From positions 1-52,934 of the forward strand of contig JAPLXV010000022.1 of the NCBI GenBank assembly GCA_026395895.1: a DNA stretch of 52,934 nt, written 5' to 3'. The position numbers and the translations under genes are program-made. Positions 21,936 through 31,058 of this stretch are shown here, in pieces (position 1 is the first letter of the stretch; each line of letters opens with the position of its first letter). The notes under the pieces are model-generated. The model had not been told where the DNA came from. It did not search any database and saw only the letters and a list, made by a program, of their open reading frames with translations. The stretch is from Candidatus Nomurabacteria bacterium (GTDB lineage: Bacteria > Patescibacteriota > Minisyncoccia > Phycocordibacterales > UBA9973).

Positions 21936-22253
21936 ATGCTTGGAAAATCATCACAAATTAATAATGATTTTTGGGAAGAGTCTTCAGAATTTGAACTTAA
22001 AATGGGACATTTTTTAAATGGAAGAATGAACAAAGACGAAGCTGAAGATTTTGTTAATGAATGTTTGGAGGATAAAAAGAAATTAGAAGATCTTATAGAT
22101 TCTCAAAGAATTCATAATATATTACAAAAATTAATAAATGATTCAGATTTTTTAGATAAAATTAAAAAAATGGATATTGAGCATCAAAGACAAGAAAAAG
22201 TAAAAAAAATATTGAAAGATATTTATGGTGTTGATTTTAATAACCTTAATTAA
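21936..22253 (+). CDS. Hypothetical protein inside the atp operon, 105 aa
   Basis: I do not recognise this protein. It is highly charged, predicted all-helical, without TM or signal. The N-terminal part (L-N-G-R-M-N-K-D-E-A-E-D-F-V-N) has the helical look of anti-sigma-factor N-domains but lacks zinc ligands. It starts 1 nt after the atpA stop and ends 3 nt before the Bro-N gene, so it is translationally embedded in the operon. It probably arrived together with the Bro-N gene. Confidence 0.65.
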   Translation: MLGKSSQINNDFWEESSEFELKMGHFLNGRMNKDEAEDFVNECLEDKKKLEDLIDSQRIHNILQKLINDSDFLDKIKKMDIEHQRQEKVKKILKDIYGVDFNNLN

Positions 22254-22256
22254 TCT

Positions 22257-23096
22257 ATGGCAAGTACTAAAGAAAAAATTAAAAATATTGCATTATTTGA
22301 AGGAAATAAAGTCCGTCGTGTTTGGTATGAAAACAAATGGTTTTTTGTTATTTCCGATATTGTTTTTGTGTTAACTGAATCAAATGATGTAAAACAATAT
22401 GTTAAAAAAATGAGAGTAAGAGATCCAGAGCTTTCTGTCAAGTGGGGTACAATTTGTACCCCACTTCCAGTTGTTTCAAGGGACGGGAAACAGAGAGAAG
22501 AATTAACGGCTGATTTGGAGGATATTTTTCGTATTATTCAATCCATCCCATCCCCAAAAGCTGAACCATTCAAACAATGGCTTGCGAAAGTCGGAAAGGA
22601 AAGAGTAGATGAAATCCAAAATCCAGAACTTGCCATGGAACGAATGAAAAGTTTATATGAACAAAAAGGTTATCCCAATGATTGGGTTGCAAAAAGGATG
22701 CGTGGTATCGCTGTTCGTAATACCTTGACGGATGAATGGGATAAGCGGGGACTTAAAAAAGGAATTGAGTACGCAATTTTGACTAATGAGATAATACAAG
22801 GAACTTTTGATATGAAAGTGGATGATTATAAAAAACATAAAAATCTTTTTGTCCAACATAATTTGCGCGACCATATGGGAGATATTGAGCTTATATTGAC
22901 CATGCTTGCCGAAGCAACAACAACCAAGCTTTCTGTGGACCGTGATTCAAAAGGTTTTAATAAGTTACATAATGATGCAAAAGAAGGAGGAGAAATAGCA
23001 GGAGAAACACGCAGAAAAATAGAAAATCGTTCTGGTAAAAAAATATCAACAAAAAATAATTTTTTAAATATTAAAAATAAGAAGAGATTAAAATAA
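22257..23096 (+). CDS. Bro-N domain protein (phage antirepressor / DinD-like)
   Basis: The 279 residues begin with a Bro-N fold (I-A-L-F-E-G-N-K-V-R-R-V-W-Y, W-F-F-V-I-S-D-I-V). They continue with the segment I-F-R-I-I-Q-S-I-P-S-P-K-A-E-P-F-K-Q-W-L and the DinD-like part (R-M-R-G-I-A-V-R, L-T-D-E-W-D-K-R-G, then E-G-G-E-I-A-G-E-T-R). Such proteins are DNA-binding regulators common in phages and accessory loci. Its place between atpA and atpG is anomalous. The short start M-A-S-T-K-E also begins atpG. A 13-bp palindrome at 22,440-22,466 encodes part of the W-G-x-x-x-T-P-L segment. Confidence 0.85.
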   Translation: MASTKEKIKNIALFEGNKVRRVWYENKWFFVISDIVFVLTESNDVKQYVKKMRVRDPELSVKWGTICTPLPVVSRDGKQREELTADLEDIFRIIQSIPSPKAEPFKQWLAKVGKERVDEIQNPELAMERMKSLYEQKGYPNDWVAKRMRGIAVRNTLTDEWDKRGLKKGIEYAILTNEIIQGTFDMKVDDYKKHKNLFVQHNLRDHMGDIELILTMLAEATTTKLSVDRDSKGFNKLHNDAKEGGEIAGETRRKIENRSGKKISTKNNFLNIKNKKRLK

Positions 23097-23115
23097 AATA
23101 TGTTAATATAATTTT

Positions 23116-24066
23116 ATGGCATCAACCAAAGAAATTAAAAGAAGAATAAAGAGTGTGAAGAGCACAAAGAAAATCACTAAAGCGATGGAACTTGTGGCTG
23201 CTTCCAAAATGAAGAGAGCAGTCTCTTCAACTCTGGCTTCACGTTTGTATGCGGAATATTCTTGGGAAGTTTTAACTTCCATTGCTAAAAATACAGAAAA
23301 GATAACTCATCCACTTTTTGTAGAACGTGAAGTAAAAAATATTTTACTTCTTCTCATTACTTCCAATCGTGGACTCTGCGGTGCATATAATACGCAGGTT
23401 ATTAAAAAAGTTTTGGCTTTTCTTCAAAATTCCCAAAAGACGGTCTTTGGGGAAGAATCCAAAAGACCGTCTTTTGGGATTGATATTGTGGCTATCGGCA
23501 AAAAAGGAGACGTAATGATGCGTCGGGTAGGCAAAAATATTATTGCTAGTTTTTTTGAATTGCCAAGCAATGTTTCTCTTTTTGATATTATTCCAATATC
23601 TGAATTGGCGGTCAATGAATACAATCTTTTAAATTATGACAAAGTTTTGGTTGCTTATACTGATTTTGTTTCTGCTCTTTCCCAAAAACCAAATATTAAA
23701 CAAATCATTCCAGTTTCTAAAACAGATTTGAAAGAATTAATTGAAAAAGTTGCGGAAGCCGGTCTTCCGCGAGAAGAACGCGGAAGACCGGCTTCCGCAG
23801 AGAAACCAGTAGATTATTTATTCGAAGGAGATCAAGAAGCACTTATTGGTTCATTAGCAGAAAAAATAACTCGTATGCAAATATATCAAATGTTTCTTGA
23901 ATCTAACGCTTCCGAACAATCTTCTCGAATGGTCGCTATGAAGAATGCTTCAGATGCTGCAGGAGAAATGATAGATGATTTAACATTAGTATTTAACAAA
24001 GCTCGCCAGAGTAATATTACCAGAGAAATTTCGGAAATAAGTGCTGGTATGGCGAGTGTGAATTAG
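23116..24066 (+). CDS. atpG: ATP synthase F1 subunit gamma
   Basis: The rotor shaft is recognised by the N-terminal coiled coil I-K-R-R-I-K-S-V-K-S-T-K-K-I-T-K-A-M-E-L-V-A, S-N-R-G-L-C-G-A-Y-N and the C-terminal helix E-S-N-A-S-E-Q-S-S-R-M-V-A-M-K-N-A-S-D. Two 49-nt palindromes (23,431-23,479 and 23,751-23,799) add about 16 residues each in the Rossmann-like middle domain, away from the shaft helices. This explains the length of 316 residues against the usual ~285-290. Confidence 0.95.
   Translation: MASTKEIKRRIKSVKSTKKITKAMELVAASKMKRAVSSTLASRLYAEYSWEVLTSIAKNTEKITHPLFVEREVKNILLLLITSNRGLCGAYNTQVIKKVLAFLQNSQKTVFGEESKRPSFGIDIVAIGKKGDVMMRRVGKNIIASFFELPSNVSLFDIIPISELAVNEYNLLNYDKVLVAYTDFVSALSQKPNIKQIIPVSKTDLKELIEKVAEAGLPREERGRPASAEKPVDYLFEGDQEALIGSLAEKITRMQIYQMFLESNASEQSSRMVAMKNASDAAGEMIDDLTLVFNKARQSNITREISEISAGMASVN
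23431..23479. repeat. In-frame palindromic element in atpG, copy 1
   Basis: The perfect 18-bp arms TCCCAAAAGACGGTCTTT (23431-23448) and 23462-23479 have a 13-nt centre. The encoded insert is S-Q-K-T-V-F-G-E-E-S-K-R-P-S-F-G. Confidence 0.88.
23751..23799. repeat. In-frame palindromic element in atpG, copy 2
   Basis: The perfect 21-bp arms (23751-23771 and 23779-23799) have a 7-nt centre. Arm core TGCGGAAGCCGGTCTTCCGC; the same core occurs in topA at 41,498. The encoded insert is A-E-A-G-L-P-R-E-E-R-G-R-P-A-S-A-E. Confidence 0.9.
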
Positions 24067-24074
24067 AGCGGGAA

Positions 24075-24112
24075 AAGGCCTTGCCTTAAAAGGAGCCCAA
24101 AGGCAAGGCCTT
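24075..24112. repeat. Intergenic palindrome between atpG and atpD
   Basis: AAGGCCTTGCCTT (24075-24087) and AAGGCAAGGCCTT (24100-24112) form a perfect 13-bp stem with a 12-nt loop. A close relative lies after atpD at 25,534. Confidence 0.85.
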
Positions 24113-24159
24113 AAAGAGCTAAAAATTATTATTAATATTATAAAAATAACAAAAAGTAA

Positions 24160-25515
<1,356 letters not shown>

Positions 25516-25533
25516 AAATTTAAAATAGCTAGA

Positions 25534-25563
25534 CCTTGCCTTAAAGGGAACCCAAAGGCAAGG
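25534..25563. repeat. Intergenic palindrome between atpD and atpC
   Basis: CCTTGCCTT (25534-25542) pairs with AAGGCAAGG (25555-25563), and GGG-AA-CCC forms an inner stem. The sequence, including the AAGGCAAGGCCTT right arm, matches the element upstream of atpD. Confidence 0.8.
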
Positions 25564-25593
25564 CCTTGAGGAGAAAATTTTAGAAATAAATTT

Positions 25594-26037
25594 ATGAAAC
25601 AATTAAAATTAAAAATAATAACACCAGAAAGATTAATCCTTGAAGAAATGGTAGATCAAGTAAGTTTACCGACTACTCTCGGCGAAATTACTGTTTTGCC
25701 GGACCATATTCCACTAATTACTGGACTTACTTCTGGTGATGTGGTGGCTTTAGTAAATGGTGAACATGTACCGATGGCCGTTGTTGGTGGATTTTTGGAA
25801 GTAAAACAGGATGAGAATGGAATTACCAATGTGGCTGTTTTGGCTGATTTTGCTGAACATATGTCAGAACTTTCTGATGAAGCGATAGAAAAAGCCAAAG
25901 CTCGTGCCGAAGAACTCAGGAAACAAATGGAAAATAAAGAAGTTGTTGATTACGAACATTTTGCTGCAGAACTTGAACGCTCTCTCACTCGGGTAAAAAT
26001 CGCCGACAAGTGGAGAACAAAGAAATATAGAAAATAA
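25594..26037 (+). CDS. atpC: ATP synthase F1 subunit epsilon
   Basis: The N-terminal ten-stranded beta sandwich is recognisable by L-K-I-I-T-P-E-R, G-E-I-T-V-L-P-D-H-I-P-L-I-T and G-G-F-L-E-V. The C-terminal helical hairpin region is charged and runs about 90-147. At 147 residues it is slightly longer than usual. rsmI starts 1 nt after the stop. Confidence 0.94.
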   Translation: MKQLKLKIITPERLILEEMVDQVSLPTTLGEITVLPDHIPLITGLTSGDVVALVNGEHVPMAVVGGFLEVKQDENGITNVAVLADFAEHMSELSDEAIEKAKARAEELRKQMENKEVVDYEHFAAELERSLTRVKIADKWRTKKYRK

Positions 26038-26038
26038 G

Positions 26039-26749
26039 ATGAGTAAATTTTATGTAGTGGCGACGCCAATAGGGAATATGGGAGACATCACTCTTCGGGC
26101 TATTGAGACGCTCAAGGAGGTGGATTTGATATTGTGCGAAGATACTCGAGAAACAAAAAAAATTTTACAGAAATATAATATAAATACTCCGACCATGAGT
26201 TATCATAGTCAAAGTAAATTAAATAAAGTAGATAAAATTTTTGCATTATTAGAGGAAGGAAAAAATTTAGCTTTAGTTTCGGATGCTGGTACTCCCACTA
26301 TTTCTGATCCAGGGGCAATGCTAATCGCAAAAATCAAAGAAGTTTCCCCGAAGCCCAGCTTAGGGGAATTTCCCCTAAGCTGGGCTTCGAGGATAGAGGT
26401 TATACCCATTCCCGGTGCTACAGCTGTCATCGCTGCACTTTCGGCTTCGGGATTACCAACACATGAATTTACTTTTCTTGGTTTTCTTCCGCACAAAAAA
26501 GGGAGAGAAACTTTATTTAAAGAAATTGCCGAATCAAAACGTACCATGGTTTTTTATGAATCTCCACATCGTATTTTGAAAACATTAAAATCCCTACAAA
26601 AATTTTGTCCCAACAAAAAAGTCTGTTTGGCTCGTGAAATTACTAAAATTTATGAAGAATTCAAAACCGGTTCTCCATCTGAACTCCTAGAATACCTAAC
26701 CCAAAATCCTATTCACCAAAAAGGGGAGTTTACGGTGCTAGTTTCCTAA
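26039..26749 (+). CDS. rsmI: 16S rRNA 2'-O-methyltransferase (C1402)
   Basis: RsmI methylates C1402 in the decoding centre using SAM. The start Y-V-V-A-T-P-I-G-N-M-G-D-I-T-L-R-A-I is diagnostic. C-E-D-T-R-E-T, V-S-D-A-G-T-P-T-I-S-D-P-G and the P-I-P-G-A-T-A-V-I-A-A-L-S-A-S-G-L-P-T motif follow. Between the last two lies an insert of about 18 residues encoded by a 49-nt palindrome (26,345-26,393). The C-terminal part (F-Y-E-S-P-H-R) is intact. It is cotranscribed with the atp genes. Confidence 0.95.
   Translation: MSKFYVVATPIGNMGDITLRAIETLKEVDLILCEDTRETKKILQKYNINTPTMSYHSQSKLNKVDKIFALLEEGKNLALVSDAGTPTISDPGAMLIAKIKEVSPKPSLGEFPLSWASRIEVIPIPGATAVIAALSASGLPTHEFTFLGFLPHKKGRETLFKEIAESKRTMVFYESPHRILKTLKSLQKFCPNKKVCLAREITKIYEEFKTGSPSELLEYLTQNPIHQKGEFTVLVS
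26345..26393. repeat. In-frame palindromic element in rsmI
   Basis: The arms 26345-26368 and 26370-26393 pair over 24 bp with one mismatch and a single-base loop. The left arm shares CCCCGAAGCCCAGCTTAGGG with gatB, but here it is read in another frame (S-P-K-P-S-L-G-E instead of P-E-A-Q-L-R-G). Confidence 0.9.
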
Positions 26750-26751
26750 TT

Positions 26752-28734
26752 TTACAACAAATCTTCTGGGTCTACGAAAACTTCGTAGGAAGGAGGTAAA
26801 GAAGACAACAAATTAAATAAATTTTGGTCTATTGAGGAATTATGAGAAAGTTCGGGCAAAGACCATTTTTGTGAGTCTAATTTTATTAGAGCATTGGTAA
26901 CGTATTGATTTTTATTTTTGGGGATAAATCCACTAAAAATCTCAGGAGCATATTCTTTAAAAACTTCTCGTAATGCTTTTTTAGCTTCTATTGAACCTTC
27001 TTTATCTCCTAAATAAGTAATTTTAATAAAACGTTTATAGGGTGGATAATTTAAATTTTTTCTATCTTCCAATTCTTCTCGCACAAAAGAAAGCAGATTT
27101 TCTGATTTAATGGCCAGAAGGGCAGGGTCGTTTTTATTTTTAGTCTGAATAATTATTTTCTTTTCTGTTTTTGAAATGATAGAAAGCAAAAGCTGAATTA
27201 TCTTTTCACTCATTTTGTAATTTGGAATACTCCACAAAGAATCAAATGAAGCAATAATAGACAAATCAACTTTTTCTTTGAGATAAAAGAAAGCCATTTC
27301 CGTACCCACTAAAATAGAACCAGAATTTTTCTCGAACTCCTTTAAAATTTTTTCTGCCTCTTTGTTTGTTTTTACGGATTCCCTGTCTAATTTAAAAATC
27401 TTGATTTTTGGAAATTTACTTTTTATTTCTTCAAAAACAGTATCGGTGCCAATTCCTAAAGGCATTAAATTCCAGCCTCCGCAATTGGAACATTTAGTTT
27501 CAGGGTCTTTTTCGGTATTACATTTATTACAAACAAACATTCTTTTTTTGCCATCACGAGAAAGGTAAAGAACGACCGGAGCCAAACATTTTTCACAGTT
27601 TATAGTTTCATTACAATCTTTACATATAGTGTAGGTAGCTAATCCCTTGCGAAGCGAAAAGATAAAAACATTTTTTTTATTTTTTAATGAATGTTCTATT
27701 TCCTCGATACTTTTTTCAGAGAATATTTTAAACTTGGAGGCCTTGTTTTCGCTTTGAGAAAGTAAGGTCTCTTTTGGATTTGGATTTATGATACTTATCA
27801 TTGTCTCGTCAAAATTGGTCCTAAAAGACAAAGGATAAACTTCACTTAAGCCATCTATTTCTTTTCTAGCGATAGTTTCATAACGCAACAATGTGTCAGC
27901 CAATATAAATTTTGCATTAATTTTTGCAGCAAAAACTTCTGCAAAAATTCTTAAATCAAAATGAGGCCTAGGAAACATTTTATAAGCATATGAATTTTCA
28001 TGTTCTACAATGATAGCCCCTAAATCAGCGCGAGGAATAGATAAATATTGTGCGGTTCCTAGTATTAATACCCCGTGTGGAGAATTTATTATTTGTTCAT
28101 AATCCTCAATGATTTTTTTAGTCCTTAATCCTCCATGCATAACAAAAGTAAAGTTTTCAATACCTTTTGAAAGCGCTTGTTGAAATATTTCTATATCATA
28201 TTCTGTCGGTAAGACTATAAAAACAGATTTTTTGAGAGCAAAATATCCACGAATTAAAGTTTTATAAAAAGAAATACGATCTTCCAATTGAGCTTGCAGA
28301 AGTAATTTTTCAGTTTTTACCAAAGGACGGTCCTTAAGAGAGTTTCCCCAAGGGCCGTCCTTAAGAAATTCGTTATTCGTAAATTTTTCTATCACATCAT
28401 ATTTTTCTCGGAAGATAGCTGGAATAAAAGAAATGACTCCGCTATTTTTTTTAGAAACAAAATAGGAACTTAATTCAAAAGCAGATTCAATAAGTTCGTT
28501 TCTAAAAATAGAATGTTCTTTTATTTCAGTTATTTTTTTTAATTTGAAGGACATATCTTTTATGCCCGATTTAACATTACTCACATCTTGGCAGGAGACA
28601 ACTAAACCCAAAATTTTTTTACTGCGTATTGGAATACTGACAATACTTCCATTTTTAATATCTTTGGCGGTAAAATAAGTCAAATCTGTCTTGAAGGCCC
28701 CTTTTTCTAGTGGTATGACTGTCACAATTTTCAT
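26752..28734 (-). CDS. priA: PriA-like primosomal protein with degenerate ATPase
   Basis: PriA restarts stalled replication forks. The zinc-binding region is clear (C-K-D-C, C-E-K-C, C-N-K-C, C-S-N-C-G-G-W), followed by P-L-G-I-G-T-D-T-V-F-E-E and the L-V-G-T-E-M motif typical of PriA. The helicase core is altered: the place of Walker A (G-V-T-G-S-G-K-T in active enzymes) holds A-Q-L-E-D-R-I-S-F-Y-K-T, and the D-E-E-H box reads V-E-H-E. DNA unwinding by ATP hydrolysis is therefore unlikely, leaving a structural loader role. A palindrome at 28,323-28,362 adds an insert near residue 130. A TGATAGAAT box ends 6 nt before the start. Confidence 0.86.
   Translation of the reverse strand: MKIVTVIPLEKGAFKTDLTYFTAKDIKNGSIVSIPIRSKKILGLVVSCQDVSNVKSGIKDMSFKLKKITEIKEHSIFRNELIESAFELSSYFVSKKNSGVISFIPAIFREKYDVIEKFTNNEFLKDGPWGNSLKDRPLVKTEKLLLQAQLEDRISFYKTLIRGYFALKKSVFIVLPTEYDIEIFQQALSKGIENFTFVMHGGLRTKKIIEDYEQIINSPHGVLILGTAQYLSIPRADLGAIIVEHENSYAYKMFPRPHFDLRIFAEVFAAKINAKFILADTLLRYETIARKEIDGLSEVYPLSFRTNFDETMISIINPNPKETLLSQSENKASKFKIFSEKSIEEIEHSLKNKKNVFIFSLRKGLATYTICKDCNETINCEKCLAPVVLYLSRDGKKRMFVCNKCNTEKDPETKCSNCGGWNLMPLGIGTDTVFEEIKSKFPKIKIFKLDRESVKTNKEAEKILKEFEKNSGSILVGTEMAFFYLKEKVDLSIIASFDSLWSIPNYKMSEKIIQLLLSIISKTEKKIIIQTKNKNDPALLAIKSENLLSFVREELEDRKNLNYPPYKRFIKITYLGDKEGSIEAKKALREVFKEYAPEIFSGFIPKNKNQYVTNALIKLDSQKWSLPELSHNSSIDQNLFNLLSSLPPSYEVFVDPEDLL
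28323..28362. repeat. In-frame palindrome in priA
   Basis: AAGGACGGTCCTT (28323-28335) and AAGGGCCGTCCTT (28350-28362) pair with one G-T mismatch. On the coding strand it gives L-K-D-G-P-W-G-N-S-L-K-D-R-P-L, in which the two arms read as similar peptides. Confidence 0.8.
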
Positions 28735-28740
28735 CTTTTC

Positions 28741-28765
28741 ATTCTATCATAATTTGTGATATATT
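28741..28765. promoter_or_regulatory. Divergent leaderless promoters of priA and mreB
   Basis: The 37-bp gap between start codons holds TGATAGAAT on the minus strand (hexamer 28741-28746, 6 nt before priA) and TATATT on the plus strand (28760-28765, 6 nt before mreB). Confidence 0.55.
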
Positions 28766-28771
28766 AACGAG

Positions 28772-29785
28772 ATGAGAATGTTTTCAAGAAAATTAGGCAT
28801 AGATTTAGGTACAGCCAACACTTTGGTGTTTTTGCCTGGGAAAGGAGTGGTTTTAAACGAGCCTTCAGTGGTAGCGGTTTCAGAGCAAGACAATAAAATC
28901 CTAGCTATTGGTTTTGAGGCTAAAGATATGATTGGAAAAACGCCAGATTCTATCATAACTTATTGCCCAATGAAAGATGGAGTGATTGCAGATTATCGAG
29001 TGACCGAAGCGATGCTCCGTTATTTTATTAACAAAGCACTTGGGAAATTTAATCTTTTTAAACCAGACGTAATGGTTTCAGTACCGGCTGGAGTTACTTC
29101 TACCGAACGCAGAGCGGTGGTGGAGGCAGCTATACGGGCAGGTGCAAAAAATGCTTATGTAGTGAAAGAACCTATTTTAGCCGCCATTGGTGCTGGTATT
29201 CCAATTTACGAATCAAAAGGATATATGGTAGTTGATATTGGCGGAGGTACAACAGATGTAGCTGTTATTTCTCTTGGTGGAATAGTTTCTTCTACTTCAG
29301 TAAAGTGCGCAGGAAATAAAATTGATCAGGCTATTGCTGATTACATTAAAAAAACTTTTAATTTAGCCATAGGGGATAGAACAGCCGAAGAAGTAAAAAT
29401 AAAAATAGGCGCAGCCGTTCCACTTGAAGAAGAATTGAGAGTAACCATTAAGGGACGCGATTTTATTCAAGGTTTGCCTCGTTCTGCTCAAGTTGGCACT
29501 AATGAAATAGTCAAAGCCATAGATGGAGAATTAAAACAAATAATAAAAGCGATAAAAGATGTATTGCAAGAAACTCCTCCCGAGCTCGCTTCTGATATTA
29601 TGGATTATGGAATTATTATGACCGGTGGTTCATCACAATTACGAAATTTTGCGGATTTAGTTTATAGAAAAACTGGAGTGAAAGCTACTGTAGCTGAAGA
29701 TGCTCTTTTTTGTGTAGTAAAAGGCACAGGTATTGCGCTGGAACATTTGGATGTGTATAAGAAAACTGTTTTAAGTAAAAAATAA
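28772..29785 (+). CDS. mreB: Cell-shape protein MreB
   Basis: This actin homolog organises cell-wall synthesis. Phosphate 1 is L-G-I-D-L-G-T-A-N-T near 8-17, phosphate 2 D-I-G-G-G-T-T-D, and the adenosine motif M-T-G-G-S-S-Q-L. At 337 residues it is full length. mreC/mreD are not adjacent. The leaderless promoter supports the ATG at 28772. Its stop overlaps the next start by one base (TAATG). Confidence 0.97.
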   Translation: MRMFSRKLGIDLGTANTLVFLPGKGVVLNEPSVVAVSEQDNKILAIGFEAKDMIGKTPDSIITYCPMKDGVIADYRVTEAMLRYFINKALGKFNLFKPDVMVSVPAGVTSTERRAVVEAAIRAGAKNAYVVKEPILAAIGAGIPIYESKGYMVVDIGGGTTDVAVISLGGIVSSTSVKCAGNKIDQAIADYIKKTFNLAIGDRTAEEVKIKIGAAVPLEEELRVTIKGRDFIQGLPRSAQVGTNEIVKAIDGELKQIIKAIKDVLQETPPELASDIMDYGIIMTGGSSQLRNFADLVYRKTGVKATVAEDALFCVVKGTGIALEHLDVYKKTVLSKK

Positions 29786-30486
29786 TGGAAATTTTAGCTA
29801 ATTTAGATAAAGACAATTTGCATCATGCATATTTGATAGAAGGTGCACAAGAAGAAATTGTACCAGAAATTTTTAAGTTTATAGAAAGTTTAGGAATTAA
29901 AACTTCTGGCAATCCTGATTTTTGTCATATGTCTTTTGATTCTTTTAAGATGGATGATGCTCGCGATTTGAAATCTGTAGAATATGAAAAAGGATTTGGG
30001 ATAGGGAAGAAAATATTCTTGATTTCTGCTAATAATATTTTATTAGAAGCGCAAAATACCTTACTTAAAATATTTGAAGAACCGATAGAAAATACACATT
30101 TTTTTATTATTGTGCCGAATACGGATACTCTTTTGAAAACTCTTGTTTCCAGATTTTATCTGATTAAAACAAAACCAGAATTGGCAGAAGAATTAAAAAA
30201 TGCAGAAAAATTTATTATGATGTCTACCAAGAACAGAATTGATTTTATTAAAGAAATGCTTGTGGAAGGAGAAGAAGATGGTGAAATTGTTTCTATTAAT
30301 TCTTCCAGATCTAAAGCTCTGAAATTTTTAAATGCACTAGAAATTGTTTTGCATAAAAAATTTCTAAAAAATTCTTTGCAAGCTTGCTTTGCGCAGATTT
30401 TCAAAGTTCGTGAGTTTTTGAGTCAACCTGGTTCATCCGCAAAAAACTTGATGGAATCAATAGCCTTGATTGTGCCGAGTTTTTAA
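29785..30486 (+). CDS. holB: DNA polymerase III delta-prime-like clamp-loader subunit
   Basis: The 233-residue protein is recognised by H-H-A-Y-L-I-E-G, E-A-Q-N-T-L-L-K-I-F-E-E-P and the following F-F-I-I-V-P-N, with L-V-S-R in the place of the S-R-C motif. The Walker A lysine is absent, as in delta-prime subunits, which do not hydrolyse ATP. It is shorter than canonical HolB (~330) and lacks the collar domain. It is coupled to mreB by a one-base overlap, and its end overlaps the frr promoter. Confidence 0.8.
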   Translation: MEILANLDKDNLHHAYLIEGAQEEIVPEIFKFIESLGIKTSGNPDFCHMSFDSFKMDDARDLKSVEYEKGFGIGKKIFLISANNILLEAQNTLLKIFEEPIENTHFFIIVPNTDTLLKTLVSRFYLIKTKPELAEELKNAEKFIMMSTKNRIDFIKEMLVEGEEDGEIVSINSSRSKALKFLNALEIVLHKKFLKNSLQACFAQIFKVREFLSQPGSSAKNLMESIALIVPSF

Positions 30487-30489
30487 TGC

Positions 30490-30495
30490 TATAAT
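30490..30495 (+). promoter_or_regulatory. Leaderless promoter of frr
   Basis: TATAAT lies 7 nt before ATG 30503, just after the holB stop. It rules out the longer frame beginning at 30470 as the transcript start. Confidence 0.55.
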
Positions 30496-30502
30496 TCAGT
30501 AT

Positions 30503-31054
30503 ATGCAATATAACTTTTCTAATTTTAAAATAGAAATTAACAAAATAGCTGAATATTTAAACAAAGAATATAATCAGCTTAACATAGGCCGAGCTTCTCC
30601 TATGATTTTAGATGGTGTTTCCATAGAATCTTATGGAGCGCGCGTGCCGTTAAAAAACGTGGCTTCGGTTTCTATTGAAGATCCTAAAACTTTACGCATC
30701 GCGCCTTGGGATAAAAATCAGATAAAAGATATTGAAAAAGCTATTGTGGCTTCAAATTTGGGATTATCGGTAGCGGTGGATACAGCTGGTATTCGAGTTA
30801 TTTTTCCACAATTAACAACCGAAACAAGACAAACTTTGGTGAAAGTATTAAAAGAAAAATTAGAAGAAAGTCGCATAACTGTCCGCAAAGAACGTGAGCG
30901 AATTTGGGATGAAGTTCAGAAATTAGAAAAAGAAGGTAAAGTGACAGAAGATGAAAGATTTAGAGCTAAAGATGATTTGCAAAAAGTGATAGACGAAATA
31001 AATCAAAAATTAGAAAGTATTTTTGAAAAGAAAGAAAAAGAAATAATGGGCTAA
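30503..31054 (+). CDS. frr: Ribosome recycling factor
   Basis: RRF splits post-termination ribosomes with EF-G. The 183 residues include N-I-G-R-A-S-P-M-I-L-D-G-V, Y-G-A-R-V-P-L-K-N-V-A-S-V and the conserved I-T-V-R-K-E-R-E-R-I-W-D-E-V, E-D-E-R-F-R-A-K-D-D-L-Q-K. The start M-Q-Y-N-F at 30503 matches the family N-terminus and the promoter. rseP follows 4 nt later. Confidence 0.96.
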   Translation: MQYNFSNFKIEINKIAEYLNKEYNQLNIGRASPMILDGVSIESYGARVPLKNVASVSIEDPKTLRIAPWDKNQIKDIEKAIVASNLGLSVAVDTAGIRVIFPQLTTETRQTLVKVLKEKLEESRITVRKERERIWDEVQKLEKEGKVTEDERFRAKDDLQKVIDEINQKLESIFEKKEKEIMG

Positions 31055-31058
31055 ATTT

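Noticed and set aside
22440-22466. Perfect 13-bp palindrome in the Bro-N gene
   Set aside because: The encoded W-G-x-x-x-T-P-L stretch is, as far as I recall, part of the family's own conserved sequence, so it is not counted as an inserted element. It could still be a coincidence worth checking.
22257-23133. Bro-N gene and atpG both start M-A-S-T-K-E, possible start-codon capture by insertion
   Set aside because: The DNA of the two starts differs at several positions and the similarity ends after six residues, so it is not evidence of a duplicated junction.
26772-26788. Small inverted repeat (CTACGAA/TTCGTAG) near the priA 3' end
   Set aside because: Only 7 bp, and it lies next to the family-typical C-terminal V-D-P-x-x-L-L, so chance is likely.
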